64,000 nucleotides of DNA from Larix kaempferi (GCA_027924585.1 BSBM01000994.1:13968501-14032500); one strand, 5' to 3'. Positions 21,834 through 34,860 are shown, counted from the stretch's first letter. The notes: generated by a model not told the origin, from the letters alone. Numbers and translations are program-made.

Positions 21834-24800
21834 TGTAATGTCCCAAAAATAGAAAAAATTTAAAAATTTTCCTGCCTGCAATATTTGTTAATTTACAGTA
21901 AAAGACTCATACATTAAGTCTAGAATTGTCAAAACCTTCATTCTAGCATGAAAAAAATGAAATCTTAATACTTCTGTTTTACATGATAAAATCTGTGTGT
22001 AAGTTTAGTATTTGGGGGAGCGATGTGGAAAATAAATGAGATCATGTTTTTATTGTGGTGGTAAATGTTGGTTCAAAAGGTAGAATGTAACACTATTTAC
22101 TATTTGAGAAAACATGTAATTTTAATTATAAATTACTAACGACATCTTCAGGTGATGAGCTCTGTTGATGACAGTGTGTTTTTCACATGGGGATTTTATA
22201 ATACTCCCGTATAGGTAATTACATACCTCAGTAGGGTTGCCGAGCGGTATGGGCATTTGTAGGGGTTACCGGACTTACTTAGCATAATGCTAATGCCATG
22301 ATGTATTCTTGTATTTGCAAGTGTCTTGACTCTATGAGTAAGATCTCTAAATGGGTGGTTCTTATTCCATTATTGGTCCTATCCCACTCGGTGTATGATA
22401 AGTCCTTACTTCTCCATTGTAATGGGAGTTCTTAATTTGAAGGTTTCCAAAGTGGGTTTACAACTATTAGTTCTTGGGTAATGCAATCAATCATGAAGTG
22501 GTCATACGTTACAAAGTTTATGCGTATAAATCGAGCCCTTTGTAATTTAAGTCAGGGTGGTGGAAAAACTACGACTGCATTATAGGGACTGTGAATTATT
22601 TGACCTCCACTCAGTGAGAAGTTGGTAAGAACTTTAATGCAATTAATAGGTCATGGAGAACAACCTGACATAAGGGTTTGGCTATCGATTTGGGGTTTTG
22701 ATCTTTAGTCTCTGTATTCGACTTGTTGTATGTTTATGGCTCTGCGCTTTCGTTGCTGGAAGGTAATGGGGTGTACTGACCCAAGCTCTGCTTGTGGTCA
22801 ACACTCTTAGTGGCTGTGGCTATTGATCATGGCATAGGGAGGCCATACTTCTTACAGTTAAGAAACTTTAAACCATATCGATTTTTTGACAATTTCTAAA
22901 TTCTTAGAGAAGGGAATGCATATTTGAACTGAGAAATACTGTGTGGCGTTCATGGTAGGTGATACATGCTTGGGTGTGGGAGATGCGAAGGTTTATGATG
23001 CCGTGGCGCAACTAGGGTATTGTTAAGTCCGGCTTCCCATGCGTTCCCTACCTCCTACAACTCTGGTGTTGTTTGTATGCCTTTGGCCTGGTGGCTTACT
23101 GTGAGACCCCCATAAGCCATTGGCTTACTGATTCGTTTTGGGGAGGCCTAAAGTAATCATATACTTGGATAGAATTGACAGAATGGGGTCTTGATGTAAT
23201 TTTAACTAGCTGGGTGAATATGAGGACTGTAATATGTATCAACTGGGTTTCATCCATGAGATATTACTCTTGTATAGTTATAATGAGTTTAAATGCTGCA
23301 TTTCTCTATTCCCTGTGTGTATTTAAACATTTGAGCTGAAACTCCAAGAGTTCTAAGGTTACGATTCTCCTGGGTATTTTGTAACCACTGTTCCGTCCAT
23401 GTAGACATTTAGAAAGGGGCGTTGACGCCCTCTTGATTGAAATTAAGGCTGTGGTTCGTATGTTTTTTTCAATGGCAATTGTTCTTGGTTTTGAATATTG
23501 CTATAGGGTTTATGTGTGAGCAATGTATTTTTTGTGTTACAAATATAAGACATCAACGAAGTTTTCCACACCCCTATCGCTATAATGTGGGTAGAATGAT
23601 TGCTTTCCTGGCAAGGGTTTTAAGACCATACTCAATTGTTTTTTTAGCTTTTAATGTAGACTTATTTCCTGTATGCAATACTTATACGATTTGGATCCTG
23701 GTGAAGGCCATGGGAATTGACCCTGGTCTTATCTTTCCATAGGGATTTTCGTAGTAGTCATACAAATTGCATTTGGGCCTTAATTCTATTTATGATTGGT
23801 CTCTGCATTGATGTTTTTATGGAACTCTGACCCTAGAAATAAAAGACTTAAATCCTGCATCTTCTTGTGGATTCGAGATGAAACTTAGGGTTTCCTGTAG
23901 ATGGCTATTGTAGTTTAACTGGTCAAAAGAAATGAAACTATCTCAGGTCTATCGAACTGATTATCGTAGGATTGATGTTGAAGTGAATATAAAGAAACAA
24001 AATGTAAATGAGTAACATTCTAAATGCGATCTCTGTCATACTTGATATGTTTGGTTTAGTTTATGGTTTAAGAAGAAAACAATGCTGGGTCGTGCAGAGT
24101 AATGAAATCTAAAAATATATAAATTTATTTAACAAAGACTCCTACGTTTTCTCTTACTGTGGTTTGTATTGTTGTGATTTCAAAGGGTTGACATGCTATA
24201 CAGTGAATTCTGTTATGGTTCGATTTCTGTAGCTAGGTGATTTCGTTAAGGAATTAAAACAATGTTTTAGATAAGTGAAATAGAATGCTAACATAGGTGA
24301 AATAAAATGTTACGAACATTCTTCTGGATTCAAACCACGATTTGCCTATTCTAGCCATCTAAGCAATATAAATGACTAGCAAAGACAAGCTGGATAGTCC
24401 TGCTGAGAATGCGATTCGATAATAAAATACTTGATTTAAAAACTGATAATAAGAACTGTGCTATTTTAACATTGCATTCATAACAGAAATATAAAACATA
24501 GGAGGGTTTGATAACTAATCATACCTGTCAATTCTCTGTAGTTTGTCCTGCTGGTGATAACCTATTGATCCTGATAAGTTGTTGTTGCTGATATTGACCT
24601 ACAGACTCAGCCAACTGGTTAGAGAAACTACTAACTTTTAGCTGACCCGAATTTATGGATTGGATGACTTTGGGACTACCACGTTCCTCCCAAATATGAT
24701 TCTACAACCGTTCCTGGTTCAGTATGAATCCCCCCGAGCTGGTTCTGACATGCAAACCTAGAAATAGAGGCCTTAGATGATAAGTGGTTCAGATCTGGAA

Positions 24801-26064
24801 ACAAATTATGGACAACGTTTACTTCTGGAGTAGGGAGTTCTACTTGGCACAAATAATACCAAAAGAAAAAGATCCCCCAATCTTTGGGGTCCGTCCTCCT
24901 TAAGTAGGACTAATCTTGAATTATGACTGTTGGAATTTTACTAGTTTCTTTAAAACAATTAATTTATAAAATAATATTTGTTTACTTTAACTCGTAGTTT
25001 ATTAGGAATTAGGACTTCTCAACCTGTTTGATTAAAGTGTTTATTTAATCTTTTAGATATTTTCATAATAATAATAGTATACAATTTGTAATCCATCTAA
25101 ATATTAGTAATTAATATTTAGTAAGTGGCATCCCACTTATGCATAACTATATATATCTATAAAGTGTAAACATTTATTAAAGGATATATATATATATATA
25201 ATATTTAACCAATAAATATTTGAAGCTCCTAAATAATACTACTACTGGTGATCTTAAGCATTTGTTTCATAAGATGCTTCTTTTAGTTATTTTTAAGGAA
25301 AGGGTCCACTTCTTTGGACGGTTTTGGTAAGTTGGTAAAGGCACCTCTAGTCTATCCCTTTGCATGTCAGATTCTCTCGTTTTAACATGGTAGTTCCCGC
25401 AGTAGATGATGATAATAATATTTATTTAATCAAGTCAAAATAGTTGTGATAAGACACACAAGTGCTATTCAGAGTCCTCTTTGACTCAATGCTTGAGAAG
25501 TAGTAACCCCGAGTGCTCTTCAGACCCCTCCAACTCAACACTCTCACATGGGCATTACGCTAATGCAAATCCAGAGCCTTTGCTCAACACTAGAGCTAGA
25601 ATGTGGTTGTGAGGCACATATAGGATAAGTACATGTCCTGGGATCCAGTAATCATTTCTTTCAAGCTTGGAGTGCTCCAGGGCTCATGCCCAACACTCAA
25701 CGTACATCGGGGCTTAGGCACAATATATAGGTCTTTTGTGTGTTCCTGATTCCACGCTCAACACACTAACTAATCAACCATGCAAATCATGCTCTGCATA
25801 GTATAATGTAACAAAAGAGAAAATCTTAGTATATCATAATTTTGTAATCACTTCTCTAAATACAACATAGTTTATTCATTCGGCTTTCCTGCCCCACATA
25901 TATTCAATAATCAAACACATCAGGGTCCATGCCCAATACATCACTCATAAGGAAATAAATCAAAACATATAAATTCTATGTAAAACATAATAAATCCCAT
26001 ATAATGGGGCCGTGACCCAACATGATATCATAGTCAAAGTTAGTCAAAAAGTTGGGAAATTACA
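21834..26064 (-). repeat. 3' LTR of gypsy element 2 (left copy, about 4.2 kb)
   Basis: Starts TGTAATGTCCC and ends GGGAAATTACA, short imperfect inverted ends. It aligns with 39663-43579 throughout, with scattered substitutions and one about 45-base segment near 41087-41130 present only in the right copy. Near 25440-25760 it has repeated GAGCC-type phrases (CAACACTC). The unmatched final part 25710-26064 shows the length missing from the right LTR. Confidence 0.92.
23437..23742 (+). other. 101-codon open frame inside the LTR of gypsy element 2
   Basis: The same frame is open in the other LTR (41313-41618), starting MKLRLWFVC and ending GIDPGLIFP in both, with many amino-acid differences but no stops. 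It is antisense to the element. It has no motif I recognise. Two LTRs of one insertion share ancestry, so chance preservation is plausible. Confidence 0.25.
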
Positions 26065-26186
26065 TCCTTCCCCGCTTAGAACAACACCGTCCCAGTGTTT
26101 CCTAGGGACTAGAAATGAGATCATGAAACAAAGTGGGGTATGTCTCTCTCATGGTAGCTTCATTATCCCAAGTGGCCTCATCTGGT

Positions 26187-27260
26187 CTATTGTACTTTCA
26201 ACTTATTAATGGTCCTCCTCCTAAGCTGGACCTCTCTCTTGTCCAGAATGTGGAGTGGTTCTGGTGTGAACTCCCCTTCGGGCTCCACCTGTAATAAGGA
26301 CCAATCAATAACATGTTTAGGATCATATACATATTTCTTTAATAAAGAAGCATGAAAAACATTATGAACTTTTATATGTGCTGGTAGGGCTAACTCATAT
26401 GCTACTGGACCCTTCTTGCCCAGTATTTCAAAAGGTCCACAAAAACTTGGGGCTAGTTTACCGCAACGTCCCAAACGTAACAAGCTTCGTTTTGATTTTA
26501 TTCTTAGGAAGACATGTTCACCGATTTGGTAGTCCTTGTCCTTTCTTTTCTTGTCTACGAAACTCTTTTGGCGGTCTTGTGCTTCTTTTAAATTCAGTTG
26601 CACTTTGGAGACTAATTGTTCCAAGTCTTTTAGTAAGTCCGGCCCTAGCATAAGCCTGTCCACCAGGCTATCCTAGGTGACGGGGGTTCGACACTTTTGA
26701 CCATAGAGTACCTTGAAGGGACTCATTTTGGCCAAGGTTTGATACCCATTGTTGTATGCAAACTCCGCGAGGTGTAAGTAGTCTTCCCACTTAGTGGGAT
26801 TGTTCATGACATACATTCTCAACATGTCTTCCAAGATTTGGTTTACTCGTTCCATCTGTCCGTCGGTTTGGGGGTGGTATGCGGTACTAAACTATAGTTG
26901 TTTTTCTAATCGAGAGAACAATGCTCTCAAAAAGTTACTAGTGAACTATGTGTCTCGATCCGAGATGATTGCTTTGTGTATCCCGTGTAACCGAAAAATC
27001 TCTTTTAGGAAGATTTCCGCAATGTGAACTTCCTTGTAGGTAGATTTTACTCGTATAAAATGTGCGGCTTTAGACAGCTTGTCTACTACTACGAATATGG
27101 AGTTGTTTTGTTTCTTGCTCTTGGGTAGGCCTGCAATGAAATCCATACTTATTACCTCCCACTTCCATTCTCGAATGGGTAATGGTTGAAGTAGTCCGGA
27201 GGGGTGTTGGTGTTCTGCTTTGACCAACTGACATTACTGACACTTCGCGATGAACAATGT
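26187..27260 (-). pseudogene. Integrase of gypsy element 2 (broken)
   Basis: The core is at 26946-27227 (WKWEVISMDFIAGLPKSK, DKLSKAAHFIRV, HGIHKAIISDRD) with the first two Asp of the DDE set, and 26673-26855 has MERVNQILEDML with the Glu-region context. The C-terminal part, 26187-26663, contains KDYQIGEHVFLRIK, the GPFEILGKKGPVAYEL (GPY/F-type) module and a chromodomain-like tail with ILDKREVQLRRRTINKLKVQ, as in chromovirus integrases. Stops near 27230, 26945 and 26665 separate the pieces. Confidence 0.88.
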
Positions 27261-27347
27261 GGTGTCAGCTTTCATCTTAAGCCAAAAGTAGTGTTTCTTT
27301 ACGGCTGGAATCATGTTTTTATATCCAGGGTGTCCTGAATAGGGGCT

Positions 27348-27900
27348 CTAATGGAATTTGGTGAGTATGTTAGGTCTAATGTTCCCCCCCTCGGGAATGT
27401 AAAGTCTCTCCTTTGACCATAACAATCCTGATTCATCTATCTTGTATTCTTTCTGTTGTTGAAAGTCAGAGTCCGTCCGACTTTCGGTTACCGCATATAA
27501 AATATGAGCTCGTCGGCTTAAGGCATCAATGATCTTGTTTTCTTTCCCCTTGATGTGTTTTAGTTCAAAGTGATACTCACTAAGAAAGTCTAACCACCTA
27601 GCTTGTCTAGCATTCAGGTCTGGTTGGTCGAATAGATACTTTAGACTCATGTTGTCTATCTTCAGTAGGAATTTCTTACCCATGAGGTAATGTCTCCACA
27701 TCTTTAGGGCATGGATAATGGCGGAAAATTCGAGGTCATGAGTAGGATAGTTTTTCTCATGTTCCTTTAGCTTTCTTGACTCGTAGCAGATGGCAAAGTC
27801 ATCTTGCATAAGGACTCCACCGAGTCCTTCCTTGCTTCCATCAGTACAAAGTACGAAGTCCCCATTGAGGTCGACAATTCGTAGTATTGATGTGCTAATC
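27348..27900 (-). pseudogene. RNase H of gypsy element 2
   Basis: The 153-residue frame at 27348-27809 has CYESRKLKEHEKNYPTHDLE, IIHALKMWRHYLMGKKF, LLKIDNMSLKYLF, ARQARWLDFLSEY and IKGKENKIIDALSRR, which are standard for gypsy RNase H. The N-terminal catalytic Asp lies just before, around 27820-27860. RNase H removes the RNA strand during reverse transcription. Confidence 0.9.
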
Positions 27901-28175
27901 AGAAGTTGTTTTAACTTCTGAAAACTTTCTTCACACTTGTCCGTCCAGATGAACTTACTAGTTTTCTTCTATAATGCGGTCATGGGGCAAGTGATTCGAG
28001 AGAAGTTCTCAATGAACTTTTTATAATAAACGGCTAAACCTAGGAATGATCATATGTCGAAGACACATGTGGGTATGGACCATTCTTCGATAGCTTTGAT
28101 CTTTCTGGGATCAACTGCTATTCCCTTCTCGGAGATGATGTGCCCTAAGTACTATATCTGAGGTCTATATAAATC

Positions 28176-29119
28176 CATTAGAGAAATTTTAAGGTCAAAA
28201 AATGGCCTCAAAACAAAGAAAATGTACTATAAAATACAACCAATCACATTCTAGTATATGACATCATCCCCCTTGGTGAGGTGGCATTGCATGAGTTAAT
28301 AATGCTTATTTGTGAAATTTTCTATGGTGGATGAAAATACATAGTTAACCAAGGTAGTGGTGTAAGTACTTTTAAGTCATAAAGTAAAGTACTCATAATG
28401 ATAGTCTTTTCATAAAATAATATTATTGTCATTTTCAAGTAAAGTACTCATAATGAATGTCTTTTCACACTTTCTCATAAAATAATATTATTGTCATTTT
28501 CAAGTGAAGTACTTTTAACTCATAAAGAAAGTCCTTTCACATTTTTTATAAAATAACATATTATCATTTTTATGTTTTTAATTTTAAATTATATATTCAC
28601 TCCATTCTATTTAATAACATAATGCCAAACTAATAAAGAATAATAATAGATTTAATAAATAATAATAATAATAATGCAATGTGGATTATAATAATATTAT
28701 TGACATTTTACATGTAAATAAATTCTCAATTAAATTACATTATTAAATTCGTGAGAAAAGTACTAAATATAAAAAGTCAACATAAAATTAAAAAAATAGC
28801 TCTTAAAAATGTTTTTTATTATTTAATTTCATTTGCAAGTTCAAGACAAATAAATGCTAAAGGACAATAAATTTTTGGGAATTCACAATGAATCTTAGTC
28901 ACATCAATGTAGACTTATTTTATTAATTTTATTTCTAGTGAATTTTGAAAAGTAACTCAACCATGGTTATTTATATTGTGCATAGAAAATAGTGTGGGAG
29001 GTGACTTGTCATATATACCTACCCCATAAAACCCCCAATTCATAATATTTTAATATATCTCATATTTTTCTATTACATCTCTTAGGAGGCCATTTTTTGA
29101 CCTCAAAATCTCTCTAATG
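28176..29119. mobile_element. CACTA-like MITE, 944 bp, inside gypsy RT
   Basis: Its ends are inverted repeats: CATTAGAGAAATTTTAAGG at left and, on the minus strand from the right end, CATTAGAGAGATTTTGAGG, both followed by TCAAAAAATGGCCTC. The flanking triplet ATC (28173-28175 and 29120-29122) is duplicated. A three-base duplication and C..TAG termini fit CACTA (En/Spm) elements, though the terminal five are CATTA. It has no coding capacity. An internal about 75-bp tandem repeat lies at about 28365-28565. The empty gypsy sequence joins cleanly if the element and one ATC are removed. Confidence 0.85.
28365..28565. repeat. Three-copy repeat of about 75 bp inside the MITE
   Basis: Each unit has AAAGTACTCATAATGA or AAGTACTTTTAACTCATAA, then GTC(T/C)TTTCA and ATAAAATAA, followed by TTGTCATTTTCAAGT or a variant. 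Confidence 0.75.
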
Positions 29120-29947
29120 ATCACACTTGCTAAATTTTGCATACAACAGATGTTCTCGTAATATCCGTAGGACTATTCGGAGGTGTTCCTCATGTTCTTC
29201 TTCATTCTTGGAATAGATCAGCATATTGTCTATGAATACCAAAAGAAACTTGTCGAGGTACTTGCTAAAAACATTGTTCATCACACACATGAAGTTTGCG
29301 GGTGAATTGATCAAACCGAAAGGCATTACTACAAATTCGTAGTGGCCGTATTGAGTGCAAAACGTGGTCTTACTGATGTCCTCGTCACAAATCCTCACCT
29401 AGTGATATCCAGATCGCAGGTCAATCTTCGAGAAGATCTTTTCTCCTCTGACTTGGTCAAACAAGTCATCGATCCTAGGGAGTGGATAACGGTTCTTGAA
29501 GGTTAACTTGTTGAGTTGGTGGTAATCGATGCACATACGCATCATGCCATCCTTCTTTTCAACAAAGAGGATTGGTGCTCCCTAGGGATACACACTCGGT
29601 CGAATGTAACCCTTGTCTATTAGTTCTTGTAACTATATTTTGAGCTCTACGAGTTCGGGTGTACGCATACAGTACGGAGTCCTAGAGACGGTTACTGATC
29701 CAGGGGTTAGTTCTATGGAAAAGTCTAAGTCCCGCTTGGGTGGTAACCCTGGTATCTCTTCGGGAAATACGTCTTTGAATTCTACTAGTATCGGGAAATC
29801 CTCGATCTTTTGATCTCTATCGGATTCTACTAATTGAAGGTGGATTGCAAATAGTTTACAACCCTTTCTTAAGCATTTCTTTGCTTGTAATGCTGATATT
29901 TGTCGGACTGATACTTCCTTAGATATACCCTAGATGGTTCTTTGGTT

Positions 29948-30313
29948 TCATTGACTATCTGTGCATAGGATTGACTTATTTAAGCAATCCAACAAGGCAT
30001 GATTTCCTTCCAACCAATCCATGCCTATTATTACGTCATAAGATCCTAGCGGTAAGATGTTCAAATCTATCTTAGTTAAAAAGCCGTTCAAATCTATCTC
30101 ACAACTCTTAGCTAGTTCGGAGACCTTCTGTTTGGTACTGGTGGCTAATTGTACTAGCCATGGTGCTTTGTGACTCTCTCGGTTTAATTTGCAAGACTCT
30201 ACTATTCTAAGAGAGATGTAGCTCTGGCAAGCACCGAGGTCTATTAAAACTGAAATGATATTGTTAGATATCTTACCATCAATTTCCACCATGGTGGCTT
30301 GATGATCTTCCTA
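29948..30313 (-). pseudogene. Aspartic protease of gypsy element 2
   Basis: The frame contains ISVLIDLGACQSYISLRIV, a retropepsin-like site where the normal IDSGA is IDLGA, and further on DVIIGMDWLEGNHALLDC, the conserved (M)DWL region of gypsy protease. It ends where the copia element inserted (30318/30319); gag resumes at 38222. Confidence 0.85.
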
Positions 30314-30318
30314 CCGAA

Positions 30319-30922
30319 TGTTGAGATATTGTAACTTCAAAGAATATTATATTTGTACTTTATTATTCCGGAGATGTTTCATTCCTCCGTGAAGATCTTA
30401 TTGTATATCCGGAGATGTTTATTCCTCCGTCAGAATGTGGTAACTCGGGTTATTAGACTTCCCTAGTAGGGGTCGGCCCTGTATGTGTTATGTGGGTCAA
30501 AGGGTTATTAGACCACCCTAGAGGGGTCGACCCAGTTACTTGTAGTGGGGTATTTAACCTATTGGTTAAATACGAGCCTACGTGTACTTGTGTAAAATAC
30601 ATATCAGAGTAGTGTATAAATAGAGGAGGTGTGTTCCTCATTATACACACTCACTCACTTGAGAAAGGCGCATTTGTGGAGGAGAGGTCTGCTATGGAGG
30701 AGAAGGAGCTTATGCTCAGGGTTTGCATCTTTGTATATTGTTGGTCATCTATATTGAGGAAGCTTTGCTGGGTTTTCTACCCCATGAGGGTTTCCCAGGA
30801 TAAATCTCCGTCTCTTGTGTTTATGCTATGCTTGTTGTTTCTTCAGTGATCCTGTATATGCTATTATTGTGAAAAGGAATGTAATGCTGCTATTTTCTGT
30901 CTTAGCATATTGAATTTTAACA
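30319..30922 (+). repeat. Left LTR of the 7.9-kb copia element
   Basis: A TATAAAT motif near 30614 is followed after about 25 bases by the TTCCTCATTATACACACTC region, a plausible TATA box and start of transcription. Matches 37619-38221. Confidence 0.95.
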
Positions 30923-30934
30923 TGGTATCAGAGC
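30923..30934 (+). other. Primer-binding site of the 7.9-kb copia element
   Basis: TGGTATCAGAGC directly after the left LTR, the standard plant initiator-tRNA-Met complement. Confidence 0.9.
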
Positions 30935-33600
30935 TAACCTGAAGGAAGACAAGGTATGGCACTAAAGACACTTGCTTTACTTACGACAATTTGAAGGTTA
31001 GGGTTTTACATAGCAAAAACCAGTCATCGTAGCACTTTCGCTATAAATCCGTTTTGACGAATTTTTCGGATCTGAAATTGTTACAGGACGAAGCTAAAAT
31101 CTCCAGGTACCTTGTGTCCAAAGGAAAACCTCTAATTCGTTGTACTTTGTGACTTATGATCTGTACAATATAGGGTTTCTGCCTCTTCCAGATCTGAGTC
31201 AAAATCAGGTGACCTTGGGAAAAAGGTCATATCTTGGGATAGGAAGCTCCAAATGAAATTTCGTAAAAAGTGACAGGTATTACACAGTCTGCACTATCTC
31301 AGAAAACGTTTTCAGAGGCCGAAGTTGAACCAGTGACAAGTGGCACTCTGTACAAGTGCGCTCTCCTGTATTATCCCATAAACAGGTCACGTTGCGAAAC
31401 TTGGCATAACTCTCTCTCAGAAAATCCAATTGAGGTCAGACCTATCAGGATGGAAAGATAATAGGCCGAGCTATCTCAGAAAAAATTTTCAGAGTCCGAA
31501 GGTCAAACAGTGACACGTGGCACGCCGTACAATTCGCTCTCTTGTATTTTCCCAAAACAGGTCACGTTGCGACATTTGGCATAACTCTCTCTCAGAGAAT
31601 CCAATTGAGGTCAGACCTGTCAGGATGGAAAGATAACAGGTCAGGCTATCTCAGGAAACTTTTTCAGGCCCTGTGGATCAAAAATTTTAGAGTTACACCA
31701 GAAACAATCAGGTACATATTTCTGTCAAAACAGAATTATTTTTTTGGTACCTTCATTCATGACTTCCGGAATTTAGGGCTTTGGAGAAAGTTGAAATTTT
31801 TGTAATCGGAGACCACGGCTGGATGCTACTCATCAAAATAGAAATTTAGAGACCAAAATCAGAATTTTTGGTTGGGCAGAAGGCCGGGCTTGATTAGACC
31901 CTAGTTCGGGACGTTGATCAGAAAAGCGGAAAATTAGGGCTTCTGTAAAAATGGGAATTTTTGAAATCTGTGACCACGGCTGGAAGCTCCTCAGAAAAAT
32001 AGAAGCTTAGAGCTTTGGATCAAAATTTTTGATGGGGCAAAAGAGTGGGCTTCATCAAACCCCAGTTCAGGGTCACGTCCAGTGAATCCAAAAGTTTCAA
32101 AGGCAAAATTAAGGAGTAAAACTTTGCAGTTTTCAAATTCTGAATATATCAGTTTGATCAGCTCATCAAGGCGCATATCTCTATCCTTTCGGAAGTTTGA
32201 AATTCAAAGTTTGAATTTTTGGGGTTTCTCTATCAAACCCATATCCAGCTCCAGGTCCAGTTCTTGCAAGTCAAGTGGATAGGGTTAATCCTAGAAGAAG
32301 ATGGATTGGTCACCTACATAAGTGAAGGAGTTCATGTTTCAGAGGGAGATGAGGCTAAGGCTTTACATAAGGAGATTACAAGCGATCTCGACAGGTATGA
32401 CTCATCGAGGCATGTTTTGATATTTGTTCATGATTTGTTTGTCTTCATGTTATTACGGTTAGTACAATCTTGATTTTAGATTTGTTGTATCACCTTAACA
32501 AAATTATGAATGCATGATATTCATTGGTTAGGGTGTTGACACTTATGATTGTACTAATGCATTATGATGTTGTGTGAGGTTGATGTTGTCCGCTAACAAG
32601 ATACAGGTACATCACAAAAGACAAATCAGGTTCCATGACCATGAAAACATGAAGACAAAGACTCATCCATAATCTTTGTTCTACTTACGAGGTATGTATG
32701 ACTTTGTTATATTATGCTTAACCTATGAGACATGCAGGTTCTAGCTCAGGATCTCTAAATCATTGAAGAGATTGTTTAGGAATGTTGTACATAACTAAGT
32801 AGGTATACTAATCCAGGTATGTTTCCCATGAATCTTACCTTGTGTTAAGATCCCTTATATAAGTATGCTTGGCATGATTGGTTATGCTTATTCATAAAGT
32901 TAGTAATCAAGGGATTATGCATATTATGTCTTTTATCTTGATTGATGATATGCATGAGTAAAACAAGACTTCCCTACTAATGTTTATTAACTATAATCAT
33001 GACTATACATTCTCAAGATTATTTAGAACTATAATGTTTTGATAACATTTAGAACATACTAATGGGTGTATGTTTGTGTATGAGATCATGAGGATGACTC
33101 TTGAGCATGCACAGTGGTACAGAATGAATAGAAATTCAAAAGACATACAGAAGATCAAGCGGGAGGCAACCACACAAACATAAAAGATAAGTATTTGAGT
33201 TGCTATTTGAAATAGTAATGATATTGCCTGTAATAGGTTGTATGCATATTTGTATTCCTAGAATATATAATGCTGAGTGTAAACATTCATATAGCATTGA
33301 ACAGTATACAACTAATGTGCATATGTTTAGACAAACATTCCATTGTTGCTTGTCTAGAATGAAACCTCTTTGCTGACATGCTGAGAGTTGTGCACACTCT
33401 CGATAGTATGTTCTGGTAGAGATGGAAGGCATCTAGATAGCCACTGTATGCATACAGGATATGGGAAAGTGTTGTGCCAAAGTTTTGGTCAAAATAGTTG
33501 CATCACTATGTAAATGATATCTGTATGCATAATGGGTTATCTTTTGATGATTATGAAGTATTACTAATCATGTACTTAATTTTGATTTGTAGGAAAGGTC
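30935..33600 (+). other. Non-coding leader-like interior of the copia element
   Basis: No gag domain was recognised in any frame. It contains an about 170-bp tandem duplication (annotated separately) and, at 31900-32290, other diverged phrases (GAAAGTTGAAATTTTTG / AAATGGGAATTTTTG, GACCACGGCTGGA-GCT-CTC). It looks like decayed or replaced gag-region DNA. Confidence 0.45.
31290..31660 (+). repeat. Two-copy tandem repeat of about 175 bp
   Basis: Both copies contain CTATCTCAGAAAA, TTTTCAGAG-CCGAAG, GTGACA-GTGGCAC, AACAGGTCACGTTGCGA and CTCTCTCTCAGA, then AATCCAATTGAGGTCAGACC. The first starts near 31290 and the second near 31468; a third start (CTATCTCAGGAAACTTTTTC) is cut short near 31645. Confidence 0.8.
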
Positions 33601-33799
33601 ATGAAGAATGATGGACACCGTACAAGTGGTAGATGTTCAAACAAGAAGATTTACAAATCCAACAAAATATAGAAGGTTCATGGCTAGAAGATTCTCTTAG
33701 AAAGGGGAAGAGAATCACGACAAGATGTTTGCTCCAAGTATGGTGTAATTAAAGAAGAAGTATGAATCAGGTTCTGTATAGGTACCTAGGATCGATAAT

Positions 33800-34860
33800 A
33801 AATTGATAAGCTTAATGATCACCATGGGTGATGTGGATCTCAACCTTTGCTACAAGGTTGAATATGATACACATATGACATGGATGCAAGATGGAACTCA
33901 CCACAGAGTTCGAATGATATTGAGGCTCATATCAGTAGACCCATCTAACGAGAGATGGCACAGATAGATATGCAGAAGATCATTCAATACAGAAATGAAA
34001 AATGAAAGATCTAAAATTGATGCTTTACTTCCTAGGTCTGGAAGTATGGCAAGGCTCAGAAGGAATATTTCTCAACCAGGGAAAGTATGATGAGAAATAT
34101 GACTTGAGGTGTGGGAATGGCCACTCTTATGGATTCCAACTTGAAGCTGTTAGGGGATAACTCATCAGAGTTAGTGGATATAGCTCTGAACAGTCAATTT
34201 ATTGGGTCTTTGATATATCTAACATATACTAGGTTAGATATATGCTTTGTTATGAACACCTTGAGTTAGTATCTAGTGGAAACTAGATGTGTTTACCTGA
34301 TAGTTGCAAAGTATGTGATGAGGCACATAAAGGACACGATAGAATTTGATCTATGATATCTTGAAGATCATGACTTCAGATGGCTATTCATATTCTGTTT
34401 GGGCAGGAAGTGTATCAGACAAGAAGAACACATCGAGAGGATGTTATTGTCTGGTATTAGCCATGATCTCGTGGTTTAGCTGGAAGCAGTCTAGTGTGGC
34501 TCTCAGCACAAGCGAGATATATGGCTGCTTGCTCTGCTAGTTGTGAAGAAGTTTGGCTTTAGGATTGTTTGACTTAGAGATAGAACCAACTGAGATCCTA
34601 TGTGATATTTAGATTTATATCAAGATGACATAGAATCTAGTGTTCCATGATAAGTCAAAGAACATAAGGAACTAACAAGATATGACACAGAAAGGAACTC
34701 TAAAAGTTTGAATTTGTAACAGGTTACCGTTGTACTAACCAAGCCTCTACGTCAAGTGAAGAAGTTACCAACCAAACCTCTGTCTCAAGTGAAGTTTGAA
34801 TACTTCCGAGACAAGCTTGGTGTAGTTCAAAACGACCCTCCTCGAAAGGGGGAGTAGTAT
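33800..34860 (+). pseudogene. Ty1/copia RT-RNase H remnant
   Basis: Broken frames near 34185-34330 resemble the copia RT C-terminus (FIGSLIYLTYTRLDICF is visible), and 34346-34540 resembles the copia RNase H: WAGSVSDKKNTSRGCYC, then ISWFSWKQSSVALSTSE, close to the classical DWAGS-DRKSTSG and ISWSSKKQ-VALSSTEAEY pattern. The catalytic Asp-Trp pair reads VWAGS and the Glu context is lost, and many stops interrupt it. The order places this just before the 3' untranslated arrays. Confidence 0.8.

Larger units (their letters stand above)
27901..29947 (-). pseudogene. Reverse transcriptase of gypsy element 2, split by a MITE
   Basis: The upstream part, 29114-29890, encodes an RT N-terminus with several stops and then [17 protein letters not shown] and the catalytic region [11 protein letters not shown] (the usual second Asp is Asn here, so the active site is damaged). 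The MITE at 28176-29119 follows the AKFSKC segment. The C-terminal thumb region resumes at 27900-28175. Inactive by several independent lesions. Confidence 0.87.
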
